Positions 26,898 to 36,087 of a DNA stretch of 64,000 nucleotides are shown piece by piece (within the stretch, counting starts at the first letter, position 1; each line of letters opens with the position of its first letter). The stretch spans positions 37,762-101,761 of the forward strand of contig NZ_AVPT01000010.1 in the NCBI RefSeq assembly GCF_000768335.1, in the 5' to 3' direction. The position numbers were made by a program, and so were the translations under genes. The DNA is from Lysobacter arseniciresistens ZS79. GTDB taxonomy: Bacteria; Pseudomonadota; Gammaproteobacteria; Xanthomonadales; Xanthomonadaceae. The notes beneath the pieces are model-generated. The model was not told the DNA's origin. It did not search any database and worked only from the letters and a program-made list of their open reading frames with translations.

Positions 26898-27811
26898 AGG
26901 ATGGGGCGCGGGGGTTCCAGCAACTCCGCCGGCAGCTTGCGGAACTCCGCCGCCAGCTGCCGCAGGAAACCGTCCATCGCCGAGCTCCTGCGCCACACCA
27001 TCGCGATCCGGCGGTGCGGGGCACGTTCGCGGAACGGCACCAGGGCGATGTCGGGCGAGGGCGGTACCGGCGGCTGCACCGCCAGCACCGGCAGCAGGGT
27101 GATGCCGACGCCGGCGGCGACCATCTGCCGCAGGGTCTCCAGACTGGTCGCGCGGAACCCGTCGCGCTCGTCGGCGCCGGCCATGCGGCAGACCTCCAGC
27201 GCCTGGTCGCGCAGGCAGTGGCCTTCCTCCAGCAGCAGCAGGTGGCGGTCGTCGAGTTCCTGCAGCCGCAGCCCGTCCTGCCCCGCCATCGGGTGGTCGC
27301 GCGGGACCGCCAGCACGAACGGCTCGTCGAACAGCGGCTCGACATGCAACTGGTCGTCGTGCAGTGGCAACGCCAGCACGCCGGCGTCGAGCCGGCCCTC
27401 GCGCAGGCGCTCGAGGATGCGGTCGGTCTTCTCCTCGACCAGCAGCAGCTCCAGCCGCGGGAACCGCCCGCGCACGGCCGGCAGCACGTGCGGCAGCAGG
27501 TACGGCGCCAGCGTCGGAAACAGCCCGAGCTTGACCGTGCCGGCCTCCGGGTCCTGGCTGCGGCGGGCGATCTCGCCCATCTGCTCGACCTCGGCGATCA
27601 CCTTGCGCGCGCGCTGGGCGATGTCGACCCCGACCGGGGTCAGCATCACCCGTCGGGGCGCGCGCTCGACCAGCGCCACGCCGAGTTCGTCCTCGAGCTT
27701 GCGGATCTGGGTCGACAGGGTCGGCTGGCTGACGAAGCTGGCCGCGGCGGCGCGGCCGAAGTGCTTGTGGTCGGCCAGCGCCACCAGGTACTTGAGGTCG
27801 CGCAGGTTCAT
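26894..27811 (-). CDS. oxyR: Hydrogen-peroxide-sensing LysR-type regulator OxyR
   Basis: A 305-residue LysR-type regulator, the same length as E. coli OxyR. An N-terminal helix-turn-helix ([19 protein letters not shown]) precedes the sensor domain. The two redox cysteines are Cys199 and Cys208 in [16 protein letters not shown], at the classic positions. Oxidation forms a disulphide that switches the tetramer to activation. It lies 59 nt downstream of ahpF on the same strand. A near-consensus operator sits ahead of ahpC (30393-30429). The stop codon is provided by a REP element. The C-terminal ending EPPRPIL just before it may therefore have been altered by that insertion. Confidence 0.95.
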   Translation of the reverse strand: MNLRDLKYLVALADHKHFGRAAAASFVSQPTLSTQIRKLEDELGVALVERAPRRVMLTPVGVDIAQRARKVIAEVEQMGEIARRSQDPEAGTVKLGLFPTLAPYLLPHVLPAVRGRFPRLELLLVEEKTDRILERLREGRLDAGVLALPLHDDQLHVEPLFDEPFVLAVPRDHPMAGQDGLRLQELDDRHLLLLEEGHCLRDQALEVCRMAGADERDGFRATSLETLRQMVAAGVGITLLPVLAVQPPVPPSPDIALVPFRERAPHRRIAMVWRRSSAMDGFLRQLAAEFRKLPAELLEPPRPIL

Positions 27812-27870
27812 GGCGTGCGTCCGTCGTCAGGGTGCGCCGCCCCGCCGGTGGAATGGCGGGGCGGCACCGC

Positions 27871-29448
27871 TCAGGCCGCCTGCTGCTGCGCCGGCGCCGA
27901 GGTCCGGATCAGGTGGTCGAACGCGCCCAGCGCGGCGGTCGAGCCGGCGCCCATCGCGATGACGATCTGCTTGTACGGCACCGTGGTGCAGTCGCCGGCG
28001 GCGAACACGCCCGGCACGCTGGTGGCGCCGCGGTCGTCGATGACGATCTCGCCGCGCGGGCTCAGCTCCACCGTGCCCTTCAGCCATTCGGTGTTGGGCA
28101 GCAGGCCGATCTGCACGAAGATGCCGGCCAGCTCGACCGTGTGCGACTCGCCCGACGCGCGGTCCCTGTAGACCAGCGCATTGACCCGCTGGCCGTCGCC
28201 GAGCACCTCGGTGGTCTGGGCGTTGAGCAGGATGTCGACGTTGCCCAGGCTGCGCAGCTTGCGCTGCAGCACCTCGTCGGCGCGCATCCGCGTGTCGAAC
28301 TCGATCAGGGTCACGTGCTCGACGATGCCGGCCAGGTCGATCGCGGCCTCCACGCCGGAGTTGCCGCCACCGATCACCGCCACCCGCTTGCCCTTGAACA
28401 GCGGGCCGTCGCAGTGCGGGCAGTACGCCACGCCCTTGTTGCGGTACTGGTCCTCGCCGGGCACGCCCATCTGCCGCCAGCGCGCACCGGTGGAGAGGAT
28501 CACCGACTTCGACTTCAGGCTGGCGCCGTTTTCAAGCTGCACCTCGACCAGCCCGCCCGGCTCGCTCGCCGGCACCAGCCGGGTCGCGCGCTGCAGGTTC
28601 ATCACGTCGACGTCGTACTCGCGCACGTGCTGCTCCAGCGCGACGCCGAGCTTGGGGCCCTCGGTGTACTGCACCGAGATGAAGTTCTCGATCGCCAGCG
28701 TGTCCAGCACCTGGCCGCCGAAGCGCTCGGCCGCGACGCCGACGCGGATGCCCTTGCGCGCGGCGTAGATCGCAGCCGCGGAGCCGGCCGGGCCGCCGCC
28801 GACGACGAGCACGTCGAACGCGTCCTTGCCCTTGATCTTCTCGGCCTCGCGTGCGGCCGCGCCGGTATCGAGCTTGGCCACGATCTGCTCGATCGTCATC
28901 CGTCCCTGGTCGAACGGCTGGCCGTTGAGGAACACCGTCGGCACCGACATCACCTCGCGCGCCTCGACCTCGGCCTGGTACAGCGCGCCATCGATCGCGA
29001 CGTGGTGGATGTTGGAGTTCAGCACGCTCATCAGGTTGAGCGCCTGCACCGTGTCCGGGCAGCTCTGGCACGACAGCGACATGAAGGTCTCGAAGTGGAA
29101 CTCGCCTTCCAGGTCGCGGACCTGGTTGGCCAGCTCCTCCTCGATCTTGGCCGGATGGCCGCCGACCTGCAGCAGCGCCAGCACCAGCGAGGTGAACTCG
29201 TGGCCCATCGGGATCGCGGCGAAGCGCACGCCGACGTCGGTGCCGGCGCGGTTGATCGCGAACGACGGCTTGCGGGCGTCGTCGCCGGCGCGGACGCTGA
29301 TCTTGTCCGACAGCGAGGCGATGTCCTGCAGCAGGGCGTCGAGTTCACGCGACTTGTCGCTGTCGTCCAGCGAAGCGACCAGTTCGATCGGCTGGGTGAC
29401 TTTTTCGAGGTAGGCCTTCAACTGGGCCTTGAGGGTGGCGTCGAGCAT
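27871..29448 (-). CDS. ahpF: Alkyl hydroperoxide reductase subunit F
   Basis: A 525-residue flavoprotein disulphide reductase that moves electrons from NADH to AhpC. The N-terminal tandem thioredoxin-fold domain has the Cxx[10 protein letters not shown]. The thioredoxin-reductase-like part has the FAD motif [19 protein letters not shown], the catalytic [14 protein letters not shown] and the NADH motif [17 protein letters not shown], ending with [13 protein letters not shown]. The start at 29448 has ggag upstream and matches E. coli AhpF (MLD...). It lies 299 bp after ahpC with a large inverted repeat between them. Confidence 0.97.
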   Translation of the reverse strand: MLDATLKAQLKAYLEKVTQPIELVASLDDSDKSRELDALLQDIASLSDKISVRAGDDARKPSFAINRAGTDVGVRFAAIPMGHEFTSLVLALLQVGGHPAKIEEELANQVRDLEGEFHFETFMSLSCQSCPDTVQALNLMSVLNSNIHHVAIDGALYQAEVEAREVMSVPTVFLNGQPFDQGRMTIEQIVAKLDTGAAAREAEKIKGKDAFDVLVVGGGPAGSAAAIYAARKGIRVGVAAERFGGQVLDTLAIENFISVQYTEGPKLGVALEQHVREYDVDVMNLQRATRLVPASEPGGLVEVQLENGASLKSKSVILSTGARWRQMGVPGEDQYRNKGVAYCPHCDGPLFKGKRVAVIGGGNSGVEAAIDLAGIVEHVTLIEFDTRMRADEVLQRKLRSLGNVDILLNAQTTEVLGDGQRVNALVYRDRASGESHTVELAGIFVQIGLLPNTEWLKGTVELSPRGEIVIDDRGATSVPGVFAAGDCTTVPYKQIVIAMGAGSTAALGAFDHLIRTSAPAQQQAA

Positions 29449-29611
29449 GGGGAGGGCTCCAGTGTGTGGATGGGAAGTGGGGGTACTTGCAGGAGCGGCC
29501 TGGGCCGGGGGAGGGAGCCGGGAGGGAGAAACCGGCACAGCGCGAGCCGCTTTTGCAAATGCCCGGCGGTCGGTGCTCGCAGCTGCGAAACAACGGCATC
29601 CGGTGGAGGCG

Positions 29612-29727
29612 TCCTGATCGGGGTGGGGCGGCTTGGGCGAGACCCTAGGCAACATGGATGTTGCCTAGGAGCCCCCATGGACGGGTTTACGGCGAGTCTC
29701 GCCCAAGCCGCCCCGCCCCGGTCAGGA
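29612..29727. repeat. Nested inverted repeat between ahpC and ahpF
   Basis: Outer arms of 32 nt (29612-29643 and 29696-29727) match at 30 of 32 positions; both mismatches become G-U pairs in RNA. The 52-nt loop contains a second perfect palindrome, 29644-29669, with 12-nt arms cctaggcaacat / atgttgcctagg and a 2-nt centre. The remainder reads agcccccatggacgggttta. Shape and size suggest a mobile intergenic repeat or an RNA structure inside the ahpC-ahpF transcript. No second copy was seen in this window. Confidence 0.75.
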
Positions 29728-29747
29728 TGCCGGGGTACGGCAGGTGC

Positions 29748-30311
29748 TTAGATCTTGCCGACCAGGTCCAGCGACGGCTTCAGCGTCTCGGCGCCTTCCT
29801 GCCACTTGGCCGGGCAGACCTCACCCGGGTGGCTGGCGACGTACTGCGCCGCCTTGACCTTGCGCAGCAGCTCGCTGGCGTCGCGGCCGATGCCGTTGTC
29901 GTGGATCTCGCACAGCTTGATCTGGCCTTCCGGGTTGATCACGAAGGTGCCGCGCAGCGCCAGGCCCTCTTCCTCGATCATCACGTCGAAGTTGCGGGTC
30001 AGGGTGCCGGTCGGGTCGGCCAGCATCGTGTAGTTGACCTTCTTGATCGCGTCGGAGGTGTCGTGCCACGCCTTGTGCGAGAAGTGGGTGTCGGTCGACA
30101 CGCTGTAGATCTCGACGCCGAGCTTCTTGAACTCCTCGTACTTGTCGGCCAGGTCCTCGAGCTCGGTCGGGCAGACGAAGGTGAAGTCGGCCGGGTAGAA
30201 CACGACCACCGACCACTTGCCCTTCAGGTCGGCGTCGGTGACTTCGATGAACTTGCCTTCCTTGTAGGCCTGCGCCTTGAAGGGCTTGATTTCGGTGTTG
30301 ATCAGGGACAT
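29748..30311 (-). CDS. ahpC: Alkyl hydroperoxide reductase subunit C (typical 2-Cys peroxiredoxin)
   Basis: A 187-residue peroxiredoxin, the same size as E. coli AhpC, reducing hydrogen peroxide, organic peroxides and peroxynitrite. The peroxidatic Cys47 is in [13 protein letters not shown] and the resolving Cys166 in [10 protein letters not shown]. The GGTG-like and YF helices typical of hyperoxidation-sensitive eukaryotic forms are absent. The ATG at 30311 follows aaggaac in the leader. Expression is likely driven by an OxyR-dependent promoter (-10 at 30364, operator at 30393). AhpF, encoded next, recycles it. Confidence 0.97.
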   Translation of the reverse strand: MSLINTEIKPFKAQAYKEGKFIEVTDADLKGKWSVVVFYPADFTFVCPTELEDLADKYEEFKKLGVEIYSVSTDTHFSHKAWHDTSDAIKKVNYTMLADPTGTLTRNFDVMIEEEGLALRGTFVINPEGQIKLCEIHDNGIGRDASELLRKVKAAQYVASHPGEVCPAKWQEGAETLKPSLDLVGKI

Positions 30312-30363
30312 GCGTCGGTTCCTTCTCTTGGGGTTGGAGGGGTGGGTGGAAACGATGGGCGCC

Positions 30364-30393
30364 ATGTTAGGGATGGCTATCGTTTTCGTAAAA
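30364..30393 (-). promoter_or_regulatory. ahpC promoter (-35/-10)
   Basis: On the minus strand TTTTAC (complement of 30388-30393) and TAACAT (complement of 30364-30369) are spaced by 18 bp. The -35 directly abuts the OxyR operator, the usual position for activation by contact with RNA polymerase. The leader to the ATG would be about 45 nt. Confidence 0.6.
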
Positions 30394-30429
30394 TCGATTG
30401 ATGGAATTGTAGTGATAGACCGCGTCTAT
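30393..30429. promoter_or_regulatory. OxyR operator of ahpC
   Basis: Read on the minus strand this is ATAG-N7-CTAT-N7-ATTC-N7-CGAT. The OxyR consensus is four tetranucleotides ATAG-N7-CTAT-N7-ATAG-N7-CTAT contacted in successive major grooves. The distal half is perfect and the proximal half keeps the spacing with two changes in each tetranucleotide (ATTC for ATAG, CGAT for CTAT). It sits immediately upstream of the ahpC -35, in the cluster that also encodes OxyR. Confidence 0.75.
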
Positions 30430-30605
30430 TGACGTCGGGGCGTCGGCCGGACTTTCAAGTCTGGGCCCGGGCCCGTTAGGCAGGCGCGAGAGCGGGATGC
30501 GGTGGCCGGTCGGGACCGGCGTGGCGGGGCATGACGATCGCCATGGGTGCGCAGCGGTTGGGTCCGGTTAAGGTCGGTTGTCAAAACCGCCACTGGGGAC
30601 CGTCA

Positions 30606-33314
30606 ATGCTTCGCATCCGCCACCTCGCCTGCGCCGTCGCACTCGCGCTGACCGCCCCGGCCGTCGCTTTCGCGCAGGCGCCGGCACCGACCGCGACAAC
30701 CGCGGATGCGGCGATCCCCACCGGCCAGCTGCCGCGCACCGTGGTGCCGAGCCTGGTCGAGCTGGAGCTGAGGCTCGACCCGGCCCAGCCGCGGTTTTCC
30801 GGCGCCACCGTGATCCACGCCGACGTGGCCGAGCCGACCGACGTGGTCTGGATGCACGGCCGCGACCTCGACATCCGCCGTGCCGAGGCGGTGCTGCCGG
30901 ACGGCCGCCGGGTCGCGCTGGACGCCGAGCAGGTCCACGTCTCCGGCGTGCTGCGGCTGGCCGCGGCGCAGACCCTGCCGGCCGGCAAGCTCGATATCGA
31001 GATCGACTTCGAGGCCGGCTACGGCAACCTGATGGGCGCCTACCGGGTCAAGCCCGACGGCGAGGACTACGTGGTCACCCAGATGGAGCCGCTGGGCGCG
31101 CGCAGCACCTTCCCCGGCTTCGACGAGCCGGGCTTCAAGCAGCCATGGGACATCACCCTGATCGTCCCCGAGGACGACGTCGCCCTGTCCAACGCGCCGG
31201 AGGTCGACACCGAGGCGCTGGGCGACGGCTGGAAGAAGGTCGGGTTCAAGCGGACCGAGGCGCTGCCGAGCTACCTGCTGGCGTTCGTGGTCGGGCCGTG
31301 GGACGTCGCGGTGGGGCAGGACATCGCTCCGAACGGGCCGCGCAGCCGGCCGGTGCCGCTGCGTGGCGTGGCGGCCAAGGGCCAGGGCGCGCGCATGCGC
31401 TACGCGCTGGAGAACACGCCGCCGATCGTCCACGCGCTGGAGGACTACTTCGGCATCGAGTACCCCTACGCCAAGCTCGACAACGTCGCCGCGCCCGACT
31501 TCGGCGCCGGCGCGATGGAGAACGCCGGCCTGATCATCTACCGCGACACCCTGATGCTGCTCGACGCGGACTCGCCGGTCGGCCAGCGGCAGGGCTTCTG
31601 GGGCGTCAGCGCGCACGAACTCGCGCACCAGTGGTTCGGCAACCTGGTGACGATGGAGTGGTGGGACGACCTGTGGCTCAACGAGGCGTTCGCGACCTGG
31701 ATGGGCAACAAGATCACCGGCCAGCTGCAGCCGGGCTTCCACACCGACCGCAACATCCTCGAGGGCGGCCTGCGCGCGATGGGCGCCGACAGCCTCGCCA
31801 GCACCCGCCGCATCCGCGAACCGATCGACGACTTCACCGAAATCTCCGCCGCCTTCGATGGCATCACCTACCAGAAGGGCGGGGCGGTGCTGGCGATGTT
31901 CGAGAACTACGTCGGCGAGGCCAACTTCCGCGAGGGCGTGCGCGACTACCTGAAAGCCAATGCCCGCGGCAACGCCACCAGCAGCGACCTGATCGACGCG
32001 ATCGCCGCCCACGGCGACGACCCGGCCGCCATCGCCCGTGCGTTCCGCAGCTTCATCGACCAGCCGGGCGTGCCGATGGTCAAGGTCGACGTCGACTGCG
32101 CCGAAGGCCAGCCGCCGGCGCTGGTGCTGCAGCAGCAGCGCTACCTGCCGCTGGGCTCGAACGCCAGCGCCGCGCAGAGCTGGGGCATCCCGATGTGCGT
32201 GCGCTACGCCGTCGACGGCACCGTGCACGAGCAGTGCGACCTGGTCGAAGGTGCGCAGGCACGGCTGCAGCTGGAGCAGGCGCAGTCCTGCCCGGCGTGG
32301 GTGATGCCCAATGCGCACGGCGCCGGCTACTACCGTTTCGCGCTGGCGCCAAGGTGGCAGCAGGCGCTGTCGGACGCCTTCGCCGACCTCGACGAGCGCG
32401 AGCAGCGCGTCTACGCCGACTCGGCCGCCGCGGCCTACGGCGCCGGTGACCTGACGGTGTCGCAGATGATCGCGGCGCTGCCGCAGTTCGCCACCGCCGA
32501 CGCGCGCCAGACCGCGACCGCCGGGATGGGCAACGTCGAGTGGATCGCCGAGCACCTGCTCGACGACGAGGCGGCCCGGGCCGACCTGCGCGCACACTTC
32601 GCCGACATCTACCGGCCGCGGCTGCAGGCGCTCGGGATGGCCCCGAAGGCGGGCGAGAGCGACGACGACCGGTTGCTGCGCAGCAGCCTGATCGGCTACT
32701 TCGCCGAATCGCTGGAGGACCCGGCGGTGCGCTCGGACTTCGTCCGGCGCGGCAACGCCGTGCTCGGCCTCGGTGGTGACGGCACGCTCGACCCCGACGC
32801 GGTGCCGCGCGACGTGCGCGACACGGCGTTGGCGGTGGCGGTCGAGGAAGGCGGCGTGCCGGCGTTCGACCTTGCCGAGAAGCACCTGCGCGCCAGTCAG
32901 GACGCAGTGATCCGCCGCGAGCTGCTGTCGGCGATGGGCGGCGTGACCGACCCGGCGCTGGCCGAGCGGGCGCTGGCCTTCGTGCTGGAGCCGGGGCTGC
33001 TGCGGCTCAACGAGATCTATTACGTCGTCTTCAGCCAGGCCGGCGAGCCGGAGAACCGTCCGGCCCTGCGCGAGTGGCTGGAGGCCAACTACGACGCCCT
33101 GCAGGCGAAGCTGGCCCCGGGCGGCTCGGCGATCGCCAGCGCCTACGCCGCCGGCATGTGCAGCGCCGCCGAGGCCGCCGCGCTGCAGCAGCGCTTCGGC
33201 GAGCGGATGGAGACGATCGAGGGCGGCCCGCTGGACCTGAAGCAGACGGTCGAGGCGATCGGCCTTTGTGCCGCGGCGAAGGCCGCGCGTGCGGGGCAGC
33301 CGATCGAGTATTGA
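30606..33314 (+). CDS. M1-family (ERAP/aminopeptidase N-type) metallopeptidase, secreted
   Basis: A 902-residue zinc aminopeptidase with a signal peptide (MLRIRHLACAVALALTAPAVAFA), so periplasmic or exported, unlike cytoplasmic PepN of E. coli. M1 signatures are FGAGAMENAGLIIYRD (the GxMEN exopeptidase motif) and HELAHQWFGN (HExxH from about His337) with the third zinc ligand Glu in WLNEAFATW. A substrate-stabilising Tyr is likely in the ITYQKGG block. The C-terminal helical ERAP1-like domain follows. The start at 30606 gives a sound signal peptide; an in-frame ATG at 30531 would add residues with no signal logic. A hairpin follows the stop. Confidence 0.92.
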   Translation: MLRIRHLACAVALALTAPAVAFAQAPAPTATTADAAIPTGQLPRTVVPSLVELELRLDPAQPRFSGATVIHADVAEPTDVVWMHGRDLDIRRAEAVLPDGRRVALDAEQVHVSGVLRLAAAQTLPAGKLDIEIDFEAGYGNLMGAYRVKPDGEDYVVTQMEPLGARSTFPGFDEPGFKQPWDITLIVPEDDVALSNAPEVDTEALGDGWKKVGFKRTEALPSYLLAFVVGPWDVAVGQDIAPNGPRSRPVPLRGVAAKGQGARMRYALENTPPIVHALEDYFGIEYPYAKLDNVAAPDFGAGAMENAGLIIYRDTLMLLDADSPVGQRQGFWGVSAHELAHQWFGNLVTMEWWDDLWLNEAFATWMGNKITGQLQPGFHTDRNILEGGLRAMGADSLASTRRIREPIDDFTEISAAFDGITYQKGGAVLAMFENYVGEANFREGVRDYLKANARGNATSSDLIDAIAAHGDDPAAIARAFRSFIDQPGVPMVKVDVDCAEGQPPALVLQQQRYLPLGSNASAAQSWGIPMCVRYAVDGTVHEQCDLVEGAQARLQLEQAQSCPAWVMPNAHGAGYYRFALAPRWQQALSDAFADLDEREQRVYADSAAAAYGAGDLTVSQMIAALPQFATADARQTATAGMGNVEWIAEHLLDDEAARADLRAHFADIYRPRLQALGMAPKAGESDDDRLLRSSLIGYFAESLEDPAVRSDFVRRGNAVLGLGGDGTLDPDAVPRDVRDTALAVAVEEGGVPAFDLAEKHLRASQDAVIRRELLSAMGGVTDPALAERALAFVLEPGLLRLNEIYYVVFSQAGEPENRPALREWLEANYDALQAKLAPGGSAIASAYAAGMCSAAEAAALQQRFGERMETIEGGPLDLKQTVEAIGLCAAAKAARAGQPIEY

Positions 33315-33327
33315 TGGCCGGGGAGCG

Positions 33328-33348
33328 GAGGCGACCGGTGGTCGCCTC
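33328..33348 (+). terminator. Hairpin after the M1 aminopeptidase gene
   Basis: A perfect 9-bp stem gaggcgacc / ggtcgcctc with a 3-nt loop begins 14 nt after the stop codon. The downstream agtcttcc is only weakly T-rich. A terminator role is likely from position and stability. Confidence 0.55.
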
Positions 33349-33450
33349 AGTCTTCCGATGCCACCCGGCCGCGTTGCCCCCGGACTGTCCGGAGCCGCCT
33401 TCGGGCTGACTTCGGGCGGTCCGACACTGGGGCTTCGGCCACGCCAACCC

Positions 33451-33474
33451 GGTCGCGACTTACGTCGCTCCTAC
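33451..33474 (-). repeat. Single GTAG REP element
   Basis: The minus strand is identical over 24 nt to the REP copy at 26825-26848 (gtaggagcgacgtaagtcgc plus gacc), although the two lie about 6.6 kb apart. It occupies the 249-bp gap between the M1 peptidase and prmC. Confidence 0.8.
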
Positions 33475-33563
33475 GGCCGATGTGGGTGGCGGCACTGATG
33501 CAGGACGGCCTCGCGTACCATCGCGCCGGACTCCCGAACCCGGCGGCTTCCGTCCCGCTTTAG

Positions 33564-34415
33564 ATGGCCCGAATCGATTCCATCCTCCGCGACGCCCGGG
33601 CCGGGCTCGAGCCCGGCGACGCCGAGCTGCTGCTGTGCCACGCACTCGGCCGGTCGCGCAGCTGGCTCTACGCCCACGGCGACGACGAACTCGACACCGC
33701 GTCGGCGGCCACGTTCGAGGCCCTGCTCGCGCGCCGCCACGCCGGCGAGCCGGTGGCCTACATCACCGGCCGCCGCGGCTTCTGGAGCCTGGACCTGCAG
33801 GTCGGCCCGGCCACGCTGGTCCCGCGCGCGGAGACCGAGCTGCTGGTCGAACTCGCGCTCCAGCGCCTGCCGCTCGACCGCCCGCTGCACGTCGCCGATC
33901 TCGGCACCGGCAGCGGCGCGATTGCCCTGGCGATCGCGAGCGAGCGGCCACGGGCGGACGTGCTCGCCACCGACGCCAGCGCGGCCGCGCTCGACATCGC
34001 CGCAGCCAACGCCCGCGCGCTGTCGCTGGGCAACGTCGGCTTCCGCCACGGCGACTGGTTCGCGCCGCTGGCCGGTGACCGGTTCGACCTGATCGCCAGC
34101 AACCCGCCGTACATCGCCGAAGACGACGCCCATCTCGGCCGCGGCGACCTGCGCTTCGAGCCGGCCAGCGCCCTGGCGTCCGGCGCCGACGGCCTCGACG
34201 CGATCCGCGTGATCGCCGCCGCCGCGCCGATCCACCTGCTGGCGGGCGGCTGGCTGCTGGTCGAGCACGGCTTCGACCAGGGCGAAGCGGTCCGCGCGCT
34301 GTTCCGCGCCGCCGGGCTGGTATCGGTCGACACCGCGCGCGACCTCGAACAACGCGACCGCGTCACCCTCGGCCAGCGGCCCGCCGAGGCTGCGGGGCCG
34401 GTGCCCGGCCGCTAG
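33564..34415 (+). CDS. prmC: Peptide chain release factor N(5)-glutamine methyltransferase
   Basis: A 283-residue SAM-dependent enzyme that methylates the Gln of the GGQ motif in release factors RF1 and RF2; prfA (RF1) is also in this window. Features are the N-terminal helical domain, [33 protein letters not shown], the SAM loop [15 protein letters not shown] and the catalytic NPPY in [13 protein letters not shown]. The start at 33564 follows a TACCAT box at 33517-33522 and a ccgcttt leader without a strong Shine-Dalgarno. pip starts 33 nt after the stop. Confidence 0.95.
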   Translation: MARIDSILRDARAGLEPGDAELLLCHALGRSRSWLYAHGDDELDTASAATFEALLARRHAGEPVAYITGRRGFWSLDLQVGPATLVPRAETELLVELALQRLPLDRPLHVADLGTGSGAIALAIASERPRADVLATDASAAALDIAAANARALSLGNVGFRHGDWFAPLAGDRFDLIASNPPYIAEDDAHLGRGDLRFEPASALASGADGLDAIRVIAAAAPIHLLAGGWLLVEHGFDQGEAVRALFRAAGLVSVDTARDLEQRDRVTLGQRPAEAAGPVPGR

Positions 34416-34448
34416 ACTGGGCGGCCCACACGTCGCCGAGTCCAGCGC

Positions 34449-35390
34449 ATGCGCAGCCTCTACCCCGAGATCCAGCCCTACGACACCGGAACCCTCGCCG
34501 TCGACGAGCGCCACACGCTCTATTACGAGCAGTGCGGCAACCCCGACGGCAAGCCGGTGGTGCTGCTGCACGGCGGCCCGGGCGGTGGCTGCAGCGACAA
34601 GATGCGGCGTTTCCACGACCCGGCCAAGTACCGCATCGTGCTGTTCGACCAGCGCGGCAGCGGCCGCTCCACCCCGCACGCGGACCTGGTCGACAACACC
34701 ACCTGGCACCTGGTCGAGGACATCGAGAAGCTGCGGGTCAAGCTCGGTATCGAGAAATGGCAGGTGTTCGGCGGCAGCTGGGGCTCGACCCTCGCGCTGG
34801 CCTATGCCGAGACACACCCCAAGCGCGTCACCGAGCTGGTCCTGCGCGGCATCTTCATGCTGCGCCGCTGGGAGCTGGAGTGGTTCTACCAGGAGGGCGC
34901 CAACCGGCTGTTCCCGGAGGCGTGGGAGCACTACCTGAAGGCGATCCCGGTGACCGAGCGGCACGACCTGATCAGCGCGTTCCACCGGCGCCTGACCAGC
35001 GACGACGAGAAGACCCGGCTGGCCGCCGCCAAGGCGTGGAGCGTGTGGGAGGGCGCGACCAGCTTCCTGCACATCGACGAGGACTTCGCCAGCAGCCACG
35101 AGGACCCGCAGTTCGCGCTGGCGTTCGCCCGCATCGAGAACCACTACTTCGTCAACAGCGGCTTCTTCGAGGTCGACGACCAGCTGCTGCGCGACGCCGG
35201 CAACATCGCCGACATCCCCGGCGTGATCGTGCACGGCCGCTACGACGTGGTCTGCCCGGTCGCCAATGCCTGGGACCTGCACAAGGCCTGGCCGAAGGCC
35301 GAGCTGGTGATCACCCCGGCCTCGGGCCACTCGGCGTTCGAGGCGGAGAACGTCGACGCACTGGTGCGCGCGACCGACGCCTTCGCCTGA
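34449..35390 (+). CDS. pip: Proline iminopeptidase
   Basis: A 313-residue alpha/beta-hydrolase that removes N-terminal proline from peptides. The start YPEIQPYDTGTLAVDERHTLYYE is typical. The oxyanion motif is LHGGPGGGCS, the nucleophile Ser lies in FGGSWGSTLALAYA, the Asp in VIVHGRYDVVCP and the His in SGHSAFE. This is the monomeric Xanthomonas/Neisseria-type enzyme, about 310 residues long. A TAGACT box at 34413-34418 may be the -10. Confidence 0.95.
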   Translation: MRSLYPEIQPYDTGTLAVDERHTLYYEQCGNPDGKPVVLLHGGPGGGCSDKMRRFHDPAKYRIVLFDQRGSGRSTPHADLVDNTTWHLVEDIEKLRVKLGIEKWQVFGGSWGSTLALAYAETHPKRVTELVLRGIFMLRRWELEWFYQEGANRLFPEAWEHYLKAIPVTERHDLISAFHRRLTSDDEKTRLAAAKAWSVWEGATSFLHIDEDFASSHEDPQFALAFARIENHYFVNSGFFEVDDQLLRDAGNIADIPGVIVHGRYDVVCPVANAWDLHKAWPKAELVITPASGHSAFEAENVDALVRATDAFA

Positions 35391-35391
35391 G

Positions 35392-35505
35392 CTACGCCGC
35401 CCCGGTCGCGCACGGGCGAGCGGGGCGGTCGAACCACGCAAGCATCAGCTGGATCAGCGGGCCGATCGCCAGCGCGTAGGCGAGCGTGCAGTCCGGCGGC
35501 CGCTA
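35392..35505 (-). pseudogene. Remnant of an integral membrane protein gene (C-terminal tail)
   Basis: Between pip and nudE, the minus strand holds 36 codons bounded by stops. They read like the last transmembrane helix and tail of a membrane protein (LAYALAIGPLIQLMLAWFDR, then a short Pro/Ala tail). It has no start codon and no upstream continuation. The helix resembles the ends of YitT/YczE-type proteins. I infer a decayed gene left after deletion. The short length makes chance coding possible. Confidence 0.35.
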
Positions 35506-35508
35506 GGC

Positions 35509-36060
35509 TCAGGCCGGCGAGCCGTCGGGGTTGTGGTCGATCATCCACAGCCCGGCCCAGAGCTTGAGGTCCAGCTCGAAGCCCTCGGCCTGCTTGCGCA
35601 TCAGCCACGCGGGCGCCTGCGCGCGCGGCACCTTGTGCACGGTGATGTCCTCGTTGTCGACCCCGCCACCGTCGCCGACGCGGGTCAGGTCGAGCGCGCG
35701 CACGAAGGCGATCCGCTCGCTGCTCATGCCCGAGGAGGTCGGCCCGACCAGCAGCACGTCGACCCGCCCCGGCTCCCAGCCGGTTTCCTCGACCAGTTCG
35801 CGGCGCGCGGCCGACTCCAGCGTGTCGTGCGCGTGGTCGTCGCCGACCAGCCCGGCCGGCATTTCGATCGTGCGCGCGCCCAGCGGCACCCGGTACTGCT
35901 CGACGAACAGCACGTGGTCGTCCGGCGTGACCGCGATGATGATCACCGCCATGCCGTTGCCGTGGGTGCGCTCGGCGTATTCCCAGCGGCCGCGGCGGAC
36001 CATCCGCAGCCACGGGCCTTCGTAGAGGATCTCGGGGGTGTCGTCGTCGTGTGCGGTCAT
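35509..36060 (-). CDS. nudE: ADP compounds hydrolase of the Nudix family (NudE-like)
   Basis: A 183-residue Nudix hydrolase. The Nudix box is present as ESAARRELVEETGWEPGRVDVL following an AGLVGDD segment. The N-terminus (LYEGPWLRMVRRGRWEYAER) and VLFVEQYRVPLGARTIEMPAG are typical of enzymes acting on ADP-ribose, Ap3A or NADH-like ADP compounds. The NudE assignment is by overall similarity and is moderately sure; other ADP-sugar pyrophosphatases are the alternative. It starts 27 nt after the stop of the upstream exonuclease gene, so they may be co-transcribed. Confidence 0.8.
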   Translation of the reverse strand: MTAHDDDTPEILYEGPWLRMVRRGRWEYAERTHGNGMAVIIIAVTPDDHVLFVEQYRVPLGARTIEMPAGLVGDDHAHDTLESAARRELVEETGWEPGRVDVLLVGPTSSGMSSERIAFVRALDLTRVGDGGGVDNEDITVHKVPRAQAPAWLMRKQAEGFELDLKLWAGLWMIDHNPDGSPA

Positions 36061-36087
36061 GCCGGTGATCCTAACCGCCGGCCGCGG

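Noticed and set aside
26233..27345. Extension of glnS upstream to a 961-codon frame
   Set aside because: The extra part crosses the DUF2007 gene, the REP pair and oxyR in another frame and has no synthetase similarity.
30531..30605. Upstream ATG as the start of the M1 aminopeptidase
   Set aside because: It would place about 25 polar residues before the signal peptide; the ATG at 30606 gives a clean exported N-terminus.
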